Source of the DNA: Pseudoalteromonas byunsanensis
GTDB lineage: Bacteria > Pseudomonadota > Gammaproteobacteria > Enterobacterales > Alteromonadaceae
DNA: 64,000 bases
Assembly: GCF_001854475.1 (NCBI RefSeq)
Contig: NZ_MNAN01000035.1
Coordinates: 281,460 to 345,459 of the forward strand
Reading direction: 5' to 3'
The translations under genes were made by a program, and so were the position numbers. The notes under the pieces are model-generated. The model did not search any database. It was not told where the DNA came from and saw only the letters and a program-made list of their open reading frames with translations. This document shows positions 26,520 through 34,540 of the stretch, in pieces (position 1 is the first letter of the stretch; each line of letters begins with the position of its first letter).

Positions 26520-26739
26520 ATTTGAATAATTACTTTATAGTGCTCCAAAGTCACTTCGACCTTGGTTATAAGTTGTCGTAACCTTTTAATTTAATTATAA
26601 AAAAGCAAAAACATAATTACTAACCATGCTTTAAATTTGTTTTTTACTCATATTAAAAAGAAATGAAAACCTAGACACTTTATACTAATGTAGCCAATTT
26701 GTGTACAAAATATAAATCAATGGGGTAAATCAATGTAAA
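26520..26739. repeat. 220-bp segment, duplicated at 31900-32117
   Basis: AT-rich promoter-side DNA of the repeat-protein gene. It recurs almost base for base at 31900-32117, in the same orientation and again directly left of an element end. Only a few bases differ (e.g. AAGTTGTCG here, AAGCTATCG there). It ends with partial element-end motifs (TCAATGGGG twice, 26718-26745). Confidence 0.85.
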
Positions 26740-27085
26740 TCAATGGGGTCAGAGTTGTTGATTCTTCTATTTTCGAGCGTTAATAAATGACACCGACTTC
26801 CTATCGCCTCCTTTCGGTAATGGTGATGCCCGCCTACCAGCCATTGCCTCGACTTGCTTTTTGAACTTATCGTTGCCAAGTACCCACATTTTGTCAGTTG
26901 CTGTTTTTATTTCATCAACCGTAATCGAGGGAATTTCATCATCGAATAGCGCTCTATATCGGGCTTGCCTATCAAGTTTATCTTTACCTAATTGCATATA
27001 AAGCGAATGTTCTGTAATCAGCCCAATGGTTTTTCCTACAGCATTGTGCTGATAGCTACAAAATCAACGACTCTGACCCCATTGA
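26740..27085 (-). mobile_element. RAYT element, internally deleted copy B
   Basis: It has the same ends as copy A. The sequence follows A through GCTGATAGCTA and then jumps to CAAAATCAACGACTC, removing about 480 bases including most of the transposase. Copy C has the identical junction, so B and C are one non-autonomous (MITE-like) subtype. A second partial right end (GACCCCATTGA) follows at 27089-27100. Confidence 0.75.
26767..27058 (-). pseudogene. Transposase C-terminal remnant in copy B
   Basis: The last roughly 95 codons of the RAYT gene, with the open part of 76 residues (MQLGKDKLDRQARYRALFDD onward) identical to the intact protein. The HUH motif and tyrosine are absent, so it is inactive. 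The frame is intact because the copy is young or recently converted. Confidence 0.8.
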
Positions 27086-27100
27086 TTGTGACCCCATTGA

Positions 27101-27488
27101 TTGTGATTGGAATTAAGCTCACTTCCTATTTTGTTATTGACTCATTTTTTAATCCATATTTTAGCAATTCAATAACACTGACTTTTCTGTGGCAAAATCC
27201 AACCTTCCATACCGTCCCCTCCCAAAAAACCTCCTAACTCTAAGTTCATCACAAACTAGCCATATGTATTAATAGACGACCAAACAACCAAACCAAAGGT
27301 TTAAAAAAGATCAAAATTAAATCAACTCAATAGGCGATTTACCGTACTTTTTGGTTAGTTTGTCTGATTTTGACCAATTTTAATCCTGTTTAAATTGCGT
27401 ACCATATATCTAAACGCTACTATCCGCGCCCCTGGTGTATTTACTCTAAAAAGCACCATTGTATGCAAATAAGAACAGGAGAATTATT
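27101..27488. other. Gene-free AT-rich stretch before the lipoprotein
   Basis: No gene or RNA seen. It must contain the promoter of the lipoprotein gene; TTGACC (27370-27375) is a possible -35, but no properly spaced -10 follows. Confidence 0.3.
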
Positions 27489-29315
27489 TTGCAAAATAGA
27501 ACATTGCTTGTTGGCGTATTAGCAGTACTTTTGAATGGATGCGGTGGCTCTTCCTCAACGGAAACGCCCCCCAAAACTGATGCGAATACTCAACTTGGAG
27601 CGGAGTCAAACAAAGAAACTGGTTATACCTTAAACGTCGAGTCTAACTTTTTAGCAAAAGGTGTCGCCATTTCATGGATGGGAACAACTCTGACTTTGGC
27701 GAGCAGTGAAGCAGTGACGCTTACAAAGAAAGCCACCAAGTTCGAAGAACCAGCGCTCAATAACACACCAAACAATATGACTTGCAATGGCAAGTTATCA
27801 ACTACAAATGATACGGCTTATCGTTATGCAATCAACTGTGAGCTCAATGAGGGTTATATTGCATTCACGCAAACAACTGAGTTGATGTACCCCATTACCG
27901 TCAAATATGGCCAAGAAACATTTACGCTCTCGAGCAACATACATACCGTAAAACAAGCTCAAGCAAGCAACTATGAAATTGTATCTTTTGGTGGGCCACA
28001 AGATTGTGAAGCAAGCGAAGCACAAGGTGTAGTAGGTTTTAACTGCGCGCGATACACTCTGGCCTACTCTCACCGAAAGTTATACAAGGTGTATAACAAA
28101 GATCATAAAGCGCTTATTTTTGATGCTGAGAACTACCATGGTGGAATGTTTAGAATTTCACCTTATTACCTATGGTTTAATGACGCTATCTGGCTTATCA
28201 ATGCGGAAGAACCAGCAGGGAACGTATATTCATTATCTGTAACCAATCACAGTAATATCCAAAAACATGATGTTCATGCAAACAGTTTACTGGTTAATGG
28301 TGATGCATTATATGCTCTGTCTTACTCTCAAAACCAAATCCATAAGCTGGCTAATGGCGCATGGAAAAGTGTGAACTTTTATAAAGGAGAGCGTGAAACG
28401 GACATTGAACAAATCATTGTGAGCGATATCGTACACAACAATGAAAACGCCTATATTGTTACTGCTGATAAACATGACCCGCAACAATTGTCATATGTAA
28501 CCTTTGAAGACGGCAATATTCACGCAAAACCGTTGGGCAGCGCGATTGTTAGTCCTGCATCCACACCACTTTTTAAGTTTGACAACAACAACTATGCTAT
28601 CGGCTTTAATATTGACAACCAGTTAGTCGTCAATAACTTGGATGGACTTTTGGAAGAGCGCAACGAGGCCATAACAACGATCGCTGATGTCACAAATGCC
28701 ACATTATGGCAGCACAACGAGAACCAGTACTTGTTCGTCAACAATTCAGATGGTGTTCAGCAATTTACTACCGAGGGCTCATCAAACGCATTTGATACTA
28801 CAGAGCTTAACAATCTTTCACCCGATTGGATTGGGGGTGATCTTAAGCTGCTTATTGCGGGTAAAAGACATGAGCAAACACTTAAGGTAAATGAAGAAGA
28901 AAACCGAGTCGTGGAATTTGCAACACTCGAATATTTACGACAAGGTGACAAAGTGCAAAATGAAGCGCAACTTAAAAAGCGCTTAAATACGCAGTCTCCC
29001 ATCTATATAAACTACAACAACTCGTTGCTTGAACTTAAATACGAACAACGTCAACCAGCCAAACAGATCACACCGCTCCATGCTTATCAGGGCTTTCTAT
29101 TAGTGTATGTTGGTGAAAATGAATCAATACAATCAAGTGGGCAGTTATGGTTACTAAGCACTGATGAAGCACATCTGGTCACAGACAATTTTGCTTGGGA
29201 GATTTTCGCGGATGGTGATATTTTTATTGAGCAAATAGACCCACTCCTAGCCATTATTTACAACAATTACGCTCGACAAAGAATATACACGGTAGAGTTA
29301 GATAAGTATCTCTAA
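27489..29315 (+). CDS. Putative lipoprotein, unknown function
   Basis: I start at TTG 27489, six bases after AGGAGA; the TTG at 27459 is the alternative. The 608-residue protein then begins MQNRTLLVGVLAVLLNGCGG, a clean lipoprotein signal with lipobox LNGC. A Ser/Thr-rich linker is followed by about 560 residues of beta-rich sequence with spaced W/Y/F blocks, plausibly a propeller (e.g. YALSYSQNQIHKLANG, WLINAEEPAGNVYSLSV). No enzyme motif is visible. It is followed by a bidirectional terminator. It lies inside the block flanked by the duplicated RAYT regions. Confidence 0.6.
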   Translation: MQNRTLLVGVLAVLLNGCGGSSSTETPPKTDANTQLGAESNKETGYTLNVESNFLAKGVAISWMGTTLTLASSEAVTLTKKATKFEEPALNNTPNNMTCNGKLSTTNDTAYRYAINCELNEGYIAFTQTTELMYPITVKYGQETFTLSSNIHTVKQAQASNYEIVSFGGPQDCEASEAQGVVGFNCARYTLAYSHRKLYKVYNKDHKALIFDAENYHGGMFRISPYYLWFNDAIWLINAEEPAGNVYSLSVTNHSNIQKHDVHANSLLVNGDALYALSYSQNQIHKLANGAWKSVNFYKGERETDIEQIIVSDIVHNNENAYIVTADKHDPQQLSYVTFEDGNIHAKPLGSAIVSPASTPLFKFDNNNYAIGFNIDNQLVVNNLDGLLEERNEAITTIADVTNATLWQHNENQYLFVNNSDGVQQFTTEGSSNAFDTTELNNLSPDWIGGDLKLLIAGKRHEQTLKVNEEENRVVEFATLEYLRQGDKVQNEAQLKKRLNTQSPIYINYNNSLLELKYEQRQPAKQITPLHAYQGFLLVYVGENESIQSSGQLWLLSTDEAHLVTDNFAWEIFADGDIFIEQIDPLLAIIYNNYARQRIYTVELDKYL

Positions 29316-29340
29316 CACTGCTGATTAAGTTGCTACTCAA

Positions 29341-29375
29341 AAAAAAGAAGCTGTTATTTTCAGCTTCTTTTTTTG
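29341..29375. terminator. Bidirectional terminator between lipoprotein and AraC genes
   Basis: AGAAGCTG/CAGCTTCT stem with A-tract before and T-tract after works on both strands; both genes converge here. Confidence 0.85.
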
Positions 29376-29400
29376 AAACGTATTAACCTAACCGTGCCAC

Positions 29401-30234
29401 TTAAACTGAGCGATGATTTTCAATCAGCCACTGCTTCGGCGACATGCCACTTTGTGCTTTAAATGCGCGCGATAATGCTGACTCACTTTTATAACCTGCT
29501 TCTTCTGCTACCAACTTGAGCGACATACCATTTTTTAGCCATTTTTGTACTAAACCAATGCGCCAACTTTGTAGGTACTTTGCGGGGGTTTCACCTATCA
29601 CCTCACGAAACAGGTTTGAAAAAACACTACGAGACATATGCGCCTCATTGGCAAGGCGTTCAACCGTCCAATCCTCTTCTGGCTGTTCATGCATTGCAAC
29701 GATAGCCCTGCGCAAATTTTGATGAGCAAGCCCCGCCAACATTCCCACTTTGATCACTTGGTTTTCCATTAACTCTCGGAGCAGTTGGACTAAAAACACC
29801 TCTAACAACCTATCAAGCAGCACTTGTCGCCCACAATGACACGCCTGCGCCTCAGCAAACAACAGCGATAATACCTGCTCGCAATTTGGCAGTGCTCTCA
29901 GTGATAAACACAAACTATCAGGTAGAGCGCTTGCTATGGGATTGGCCTCATTCCCCTCAAACGACACGTTAGCACATAAAAACTGCGCTGGTGTCTGCTC
30001 GGCCACCACAAAGTGCCTTTGTAACGGGCGCGGATAAAACAACAAACTCGGCTCGGTAATGCTGTAAGCGTGTTTGCGACCATGCCACACCGCAACATTG
30101 CCTTCACGGATTAAATGCAATTGCCCAAAAGACCCTTCAGTTGCAACAATGTTAGTGCCACACAGCGGGCCTGATTGAAAGGTATGCGCACTTAGAGAGA
30201 AGTGCTCAAACAAAGAAGCAAGACGATCCACCAT
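29401..30234 (-). CDS. AraC-family transcriptional regulator
   Basis: The 277-residue protein has an N-terminal cupin-type sensor domain (about 10-170; WHGRKHAYSITEPSLLFYPR). A C-terminal double helix-turn-helix (about 178-275) has the AraC blocks WTVERLANEAHMSRSVFSNL, FREVIGETPAKYLQSWRI and AGYKSESALSRAFKAQSG. It is divergent from, and 140 bases away from, the secreted hydrolase at 30375. That arrangement commonly means it activates that gene in response to a small molecule. The inducer is unknown. Confidence 0.85.
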   Translation of the reverse strand: MVDRLASLFEHFSLSAHTFQSGPLCGTNIVATEGSFGQLHLIREGNVAVWHGRKHAYSITEPSLLFYPRPLQRHFVVAEQTPAQFLCANVSFEGNEANPIASALPDSLCLSLRALPNCEQVLSLLFAEAQACHCGRQVLLDRLLEVFLVQLLRELMENQVIKVGMLAGLAHQNLRRAIVAMHEQPEEDWTVERLANEAHMSRSVFSNLFREVIGETPAKYLQSWRIGLVQKWLKNGMSLKLVAEEAGYKSESALSRAFKAQSGMSPKQWLIENHRSV

Positions 30235-30374
30235 AAAAATACGATCTGCAATGTTTTAAGGACTAACTGTAATAAATAGTATCGCAAAGAGGTGCACAAT
30301 AACACCCATCAACAGAACAAATAAACAAACCGCTCAAAAAGCGAAAACACCATTAAATTCATTGGAGAATGATA

Positions 30375-31304
30375 ATGAAAAGCTTCACCACCATACTGAA
30401 AACAACCCTCTTAGCCAGCGTACTGGCACTATCTACTACCAACGTACAAGCGGATGACTTTAATCGCACAGCCAGCACCATTACCACTAGCGACAACGTG
30501 CAGCTTTATTATAAAGATTGGGGTCCTAAAGATGGTGAAGTGGTGACGTTCAGCCACGGCTGGCCGCTCAGTTCTGACAGCTGGGAGTCACAAATGCAAT
30601 TTTTGGCAGATAAAGGCTACCGTGTAATTGCCCATGACCGTCGCGGCCATGGCCGCTCAAGCCAACCTTGGCAAGGTAACGACATGGACCATTACGCAGA
30701 CGATTTAAAAGCCGTATTAGATGCACTGAAATTAGACAAAGTCACCCTAGTTGGCTTTTCAACTGGCGGCGGTGAAGTAGCCCGCTACATTGGCCGCCAT
30801 GGTACAAAGCGCGTAAATAAAGTTGCCTTAGTCAGCGCAGTGACGCCTTTGATGGTAAAAACCAACACCAACCCAAATGGCATTGAGAAATCACAGTTTG
30901 ATGGCATACGCAAAGCATCTAACGACAACCGCTCGCAGTTATACTTGGATATTGCATCTGGCCCGTTTTACAGCTTTAACCGCAAGGGCGCAAAAGTATC
31001 ACAAGGCTTAATTCAATCCTTCTGGAGACAAGGCATGATGGGCGGCGCGAAAAATACCTATGACTCCATAGCCGCATTCTCAGCCACAGATTTTCGCCCA
31101 GACTTAGCAAAAATTGATGTACCTACGCTGGTAATACACGGTGATGATGACCAAGTGGTACCCATTGAAATATCAGGCGCCGTGTCTGCCAAGTTAATCA
31201 AAGACGCTAAGTTTATTGTTTACAAAGGCGCACCACACGGCCTTGCTGATACACACAAAAATAAACTAAACCAAGATTTATTAAACTTCTTACAAGCGAA
31301 ATAA
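30375..31304 (+). CDS. Secreted alpha/beta hydrolase (non-haem chloroperoxidase-like)
   Basis: TTGGAG lies 7 bases before the ATG at 30375, so that is chosen over 30369. The 309-residue protein has a signal peptide ending NVQAD. It has the oxyanion segment SHGWPLSSDSWE and the nucleophile elbow GFSTGGGEVARYIGRHG (Ser near residue 128). The acid is in IHGDDDQVVP (about 256) and the His in APHGLADTH (about 287). These match cofactor-free haloperoxidase/esterase family proteins, usually cytosolic; an N-terminal export signal is less usual. The real substrate is probably an ester or lactone. The AraC gene next door is the likely regulator. Confidence 0.8.
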   Translation: MKSFTTILKTTLLASVLALSTTNVQADDFNRTASTITTSDNVQLYYKDWGPKDGEVVTFSHGWPLSSDSWESQMQFLADKGYRVIAHDRRGHGRSSQPWQGNDMDHYADDLKAVLDALKLDKVTLVGFSTGGGEVARYIGRHGTKRVNKVALVSAVTPLMVKTNTNPNGIEKSQFDGIRKASNDNRSQLYLDIASGPFYSFNRKGAKVSQGLIQSFWRQGMMGGAKNTYDSIAAFSATDFRPDLAKIDVPTLVIHGDDDQVVPIEISGAVSAKLIKDAKFIVYKGAPHGLADTHKNKLNQDLLNFLQAK

Positions 31305-31319
31305 CCCCCGCCAAACATT

Positions 31320-31341
31320 AAACCGGAGCCTACTCCGGTTT
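31320..31341 (+). terminator. Terminator of the alpha/beta hydrolase gene
   Basis: AAACCGGAG/CTCCGGTTT stem with a 4-base loop, 15 bases after the stop. Confidence 0.65.
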
Positions 31342-31442
31342 ACTGTGATTTGTTTGAACTTGGAGTCCTTATTACCCCTTTGCACTTTTGTTGAAAGGCG
31401 CCTTTGGCTTTTCCAAGCTACCACTTTCCATATCTTCAAGCA

Positions 31443-31533
31443 CTTGGTTATAATCCGCCTTTATCGCTGTATTTTGCCATTTATTTGGAATGCTCATGAA
31501 AAAACTCTCCAAGGTCCAACAAAAACAACAAGC
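31443..31533 (+). repeat. 91-bp duplicate of the upstream region and start of the gene at 24329
   Basis: It matches 24277-24366 closely (CTTGGTTATAATCC start; ATTTGGAATGCTCATG shared; a few differences near 31456). It stops at CAACAACAAGC and is followed at once by the end of RAYT copy C. Confidence 0.85.
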
Positions 31534-31579
31534 AATCAATGGGGTCAGAGTTGTTGATTCTTCTATTTTCGAGAGTTAA
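31496..31579 (+). pseudogene. Truncated copy of the 24329 gene fused to the RAYT element end
   Basis: The original start and ribosome-binding region are retained. The frame reads MKKLSKVQQKQQ, then runs into the element as AINGVRVVDSSIFES and stops, 27 residues in all. It is most simply a broken gene fragment, but it could still be translated. Confidence 0.6.
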
Positions 31580-31880
31580 TAAATGACACCGACTTCCTAT
31601 CGCCCTCTTTCGGTAATGGTGATGCCCGCCTACCAGCCATTGCCTCGACTTGCTTTTTGAACTTATCGTTGCCAAGTACCCACATTTTGTCAGTTGCAGT
31701 TTTTATTTCACCAACCGTAATCGAGGGCATTTCATCATCGAATAGCGCTCTATATCGGGCGTGCCTAACAAGTTTGTCTTTACCTAATTGCATATAAAGC
31801 GAATGTTCTGTAATAAATCCAATGGTTATGCCACAGCATTGTGCTGATAGCTACAAAATCAACGACTCTGACCCCATTGA
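31536..31880 (-). mobile_element. RAYT element, internally deleted copy C
   Basis: It has the same ends and the same internal deletion junction (GCTGATAGCTACAAAATC) as copy B. It shares several point differences with copy D and not with A or B: GAGAGTTAAT, CAGTTGCAG, TCACCAACC and GGGCATTTC. Confidence 0.75.
31563..31850 (-). pseudogene. Transposase C-terminal remnant in copy C
   Basis: C-terminal RAYT fragment (76 open codons) with substitutions relative to the intact gene, for example LVRHAR for LDRQAR, and a small deletion near 31826. The catalytic region is missing. Confidence 0.75.
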
Positions 31881-31899
31881 TTCCCTTTTGTGATTCCCT

Positions 31900-32117
31900 T
31901 TTGAATAATTACTTTATAGTGCTCCAAAGTCACTTCGACCTTGGTTATAAGCTATCGTAACCTTTTAATTTAATTATAAAAAAGCAAAAACATAATTACT
32001 AACCATGCTTTAAATTTGTTTTTTACTCATATTAAAAAGAAATGAAAACCTAGACACTTTATACTAATGTAGCCAATTTGTGTACAAAATATAAATCAAT
32101 GGGGTAAATCAATGTAA
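31900..32117. repeat. Second copy of the 26520-26739 segment
   Basis: It is near-identical to the upstream region of the repeat-protein gene, but the gene itself is absent: its left boundary is directly against copy C. See the entry at 26520. Confidence 0.85.
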
Positions 32118-32369
32118 ATCAATGGGGTCAGAGTTGTTGATTCTTCTATTTTCGAGAGTTAATAAATGACACCGACTTCCTATCGCCCCCTTTCGGTAAT
32201 GGTGATGCCCGCCTACCAGCCATTGCCTCGACTTGCTTTTTGAACTTATCGTTGCCAAGTACTCACATTTTGTCAGTTGCAGTTTTTATTTCACCAACCG
32301 TAATCGAGGGCATTTCATCATCGAATAGCGCTCTATATCGGGCGTGCCTAGCAAGTTTGTCTTTACCTA
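32118..32369 (-). mobile_element. RAYT element, truncated copy D
   Basis: Begins with the same end as the other copies (TCAATGGGGTCAGAG) and follows copy C to GTCTTTACCTA, where it breaks off. Short end-like motifs GACCCCATTG and GGCCCCATTG follow at 32376-32400. Confidence 0.7.
32145..32369 (-). pseudogene. Transposase C-terminal remnant in copy D
   Basis: About 70 codons of the RAYT C-terminus, decayed: relative to copy C there are extra substitutions, including an in-frame change in the conserved end. Not functional. Confidence 0.65.
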
Positions 32370-32516
32370 TCAATGGACCCCATTGTTTATGGCCCCATTG
32401 TTTATGTTTATATGTATTAGTACCAGGCATCATAATACGAAAAACACCTATTACTTTTGAGTTAAACTGTTATTATATACAGCATATGATTAAACTTATT
32501 AAAGAGGGTATCTCCC

Positions 32517-33701
32517 TTGCCAACAAAGCAATCAGTTTATAAAAACTCTTCTCGTCGAGAGTATGATATTTCAAACGAAAAGAGAGACGAGTATAGAAAA
32601 ATTTCAACCGAGTCTAGATTAGCCAAACAAGCTGCAGTACAGGGGTTGCATAAGCCTCTACACAAAGTGAACCAGCCCAATCTAGATCCTAATACTCTAA
32701 TGCCTCAGTTGGAAAATAATGGAATAAGAGCGCTAAGTCTCTTCTCTGGTGGAGGAGGCTTAGATTTAGGTTTTGACCGAGCAGGATTCCACCATGTCGC
32801 TTCATATGAGCTAATCCCTATTTGCAAACACACGTTAAACTCTAATAGGCCTAATTGGGAAGTTCATGGAGGACCAGATGACGGGGATGTAACCAATATT
32901 GATTGGAAGCAATACATTGGATTAGTAGACGTAGTCCAAGGAGGGCCTCCTTGTCAACCATTTTCAATTGCAGGGGAACAAAAGGGCCTAGATGATGAAA
33001 GAAATATGTGGGGAGAGTTCAACAGAGCGGTTAACACTATAAAGCCAAGAGCTTTTGTAGCAGAAAATGTCATGGGTTTGCTGAATCCAAAATTTCAAGA
33101 TTTCGTAAAAAAATATATTATTGACGAGTTAGCTGATTATCACATTGTAAAGTTTGAAGTTCACGCTTCTGATTTTGGAGTACCTCAAATCAGAAGGCGA
33201 GTTTTTTTTGTTGGTTTTAGAAACCCTAGTGACCTAGCGAAATTCGAGCTCCCCGAGCCAACACATTATAAAGGCCATTTACTTAGCAAAAAAAGTAGCC
33301 ACGATCTCTTCAGCGCCAACAAACCCAAAACTATGGGTGTTAGAGAAGCTCTTGGCTTATCAAACATAGGCTTTGATAACTTAGCACCAACCATCAGAAG
33401 TGGCTTTACTGGTAAACGCAATACTACCTCAGTCTTAAATAGCTCTGCTGGTCAAAAATCATGGGGAGATATGGGAATTTGGCCAAATGGCGTTCAAAGT
33501 AGCCGTCAAAAAGCCTCTGAATTTCCAGCTAAAAACAAACACTTCAGATTAAGTATATCTGATGTAGGGATTATACAAGGTTTTCCTGAAGACTGGCAGT
33601 TTTCAGGAGCCGTTTATCAAGTTCTAGGGCAAATTGGCAACTCAGTTGCACCTCCAGTTGCATACCATGTTGCCAAAAATGTAGCTAAAGCACTGTCCTA
33701 A
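32517..33701 (+). CDS. DNA (cytosine-5) methyltransferase of a type II R-M system
   Basis: The 394-residue protein starts at TTG 32517, eight bases after GAGGG; no in-frame ATG precedes motif I except residue 63. C5-methyltransferase motifs appear in order: I LSLFSGGGGLDLGFDRAG (about 73-90), IV GGPPCQPFS with catalytic Cys near residue 146, VI ENVMGLL, VIII QIRRRVFFVGFR, and IX-X with QIGNSVAPPVAYH at the end. The target-recognition part between VIII and IX is short (about 100 residues). It protects DNA against the enzyme encoded tail to tail at 33702. The target sequence cannot be read. It borders the RAYT remnants, suggesting acquisition. Confidence 0.85.
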   Translation: MPTKQSVYKNSSRREYDISNEKRDEYRKISTESRLAKQAAVQGLHKPLHKVNQPNLDPNTLMPQLENNGIRALSLFSGGGGLDLGFDRAGFHHVASYELIPICKHTLNSNRPNWEVHGGPDDGDVTNIDWKQYIGLVDVVQGGPPCQPFSIAGEQKGLDDERNMWGEFNRAVNTIKPRAFVAENVMGLLNPKFQDFVKKYIIDELADYHIVKFEVHASDFGVPQIRRRVFFVGFRNPSDLAKFELPEPTHYKGHLLSKKSSHDLFSANKPKTMGVREALGLSNIGFDNLAPTIRSGFTGKRNTTSVLNSSAGQKSWGDMGIWPNGVQSSRQKASEFPAKNKHFRLSISDVGIIQGFPEDWQFSGAVYQVLGQIGNSVAPPVAYHVAKNVAKALS

Positions 33702-34367
33702 CTACCCTTTATCTCCGTTGAAATAACTACGAACTAACTCTCTCAATTTTGTTGGGTGGTTCTCAGTTATTTCAACCCACCCTTTAAAATAGGAAAAAGG
33801 AATATGAGGGTTGTTAAGCGTACTTCCTCTTTGAATTAAATATTTAGCTCTTGCTTGCAGTATTTCTAGCATTCTCTCAGGGCTATAGCCATTTTCTAAG
33901 TCTTGTAGTTCTATATATTTAGATTTTTTGTACTGCTTTTTCTGTAAACTAACTGCATCCTCATAAGTGTATATTTCTTTTTCACCCATTATTTGATGAA
34001 GATCTAAAATAGAAAGCTGACGGGAAGCTAGCTGAGAAAGCGTTATGTCAGGACGGATATAATCTTCCTTACTTTTAATCCAACTTTCCATCATCTTAGG
34101 AGAGCCATAATGATAGAACTCACGATTTCCAATAAAAAACCCTATTAACCAATGCTTATCTTTCCACTTTTCAATGTGATCTGGCCCAAAGTCACGGACA
34201 GTTGTTACCGAACCTTTAGATGTTGTTTTCAACTCAAAAGGTATTATTCGACCATCAAGCTCCAAATGGGCATCAACGCCATCACGCCCTTCGTTACTAT
34301 CCTTATATAAGTCAAAAAGATTACGCATTGCATCTTCTCGCACATCATCTTGAAAACTACTAGACAC
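33702..34367 (-). CDS. Probable type II restriction endonuclease
   Basis: The 221-residue protein starts at GTG 34367, five bases after GGGAG. A PD-(D/E)xK-like nuclease core is visible at D29/D32 (GRDGVDAHLELDG), E45 and K47 (PFELKTTSKGS). The partner position is the main support: its last base abuts the last base of the methyltransferase, convergent with no gap. I cannot name the family or target. Composition is distinctly AT-rich against the gcv genes next door, in keeping with transfer. Confidence 0.7.
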   Translation of the reverse strand: MSSSFQDDVREDAMRNLFDLYKDSNEGRDGVDAHLELDGRIIPFELKTTSKGSVTTVRDFGPDHIEKWKDKHWLIGFFIGNREFYHYGSPKMMESWIKSKEDYIRPDITLSQLASRQLSILDLHQIMGEKEIYTYEDAVSLQKKQYKKSKYIELQDLENGYSPERMLEILQARAKYLIQRGSTLNNPHIPFSYFKGWVEITENHPTKLRELVRSYFNGDKG

Positions 34368-34461
34368 TAATACTCCCTATATTTTGTATTTTAAATGTAT
34401 GTAATCAAAAGAAATATAATCTAATACATATGCAATAATTTGTACAAAACATTTTAAACAC

Positions 34462-34494
34462 AAAAAAACCGCCTTGCTTTCACAAGGCGGTTTT
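34462..34494 (-). terminator. Terminator of the gcv operon
   Basis: On the minus strand AAAACCGCCTTG/CAAGGCGGTTTT with a T-tract, about 50 bases after the gcvP stop. A second hairpin, AAAGCCAAG/CTTGGCTTT (34507-34530), sits between it and the stop. Confidence 0.85.
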
Positions 34495-34540
34495 CAAACT
34501 CTAATCAAAGCCAAGCCTACACTTGGCTTTTACCCAACCC

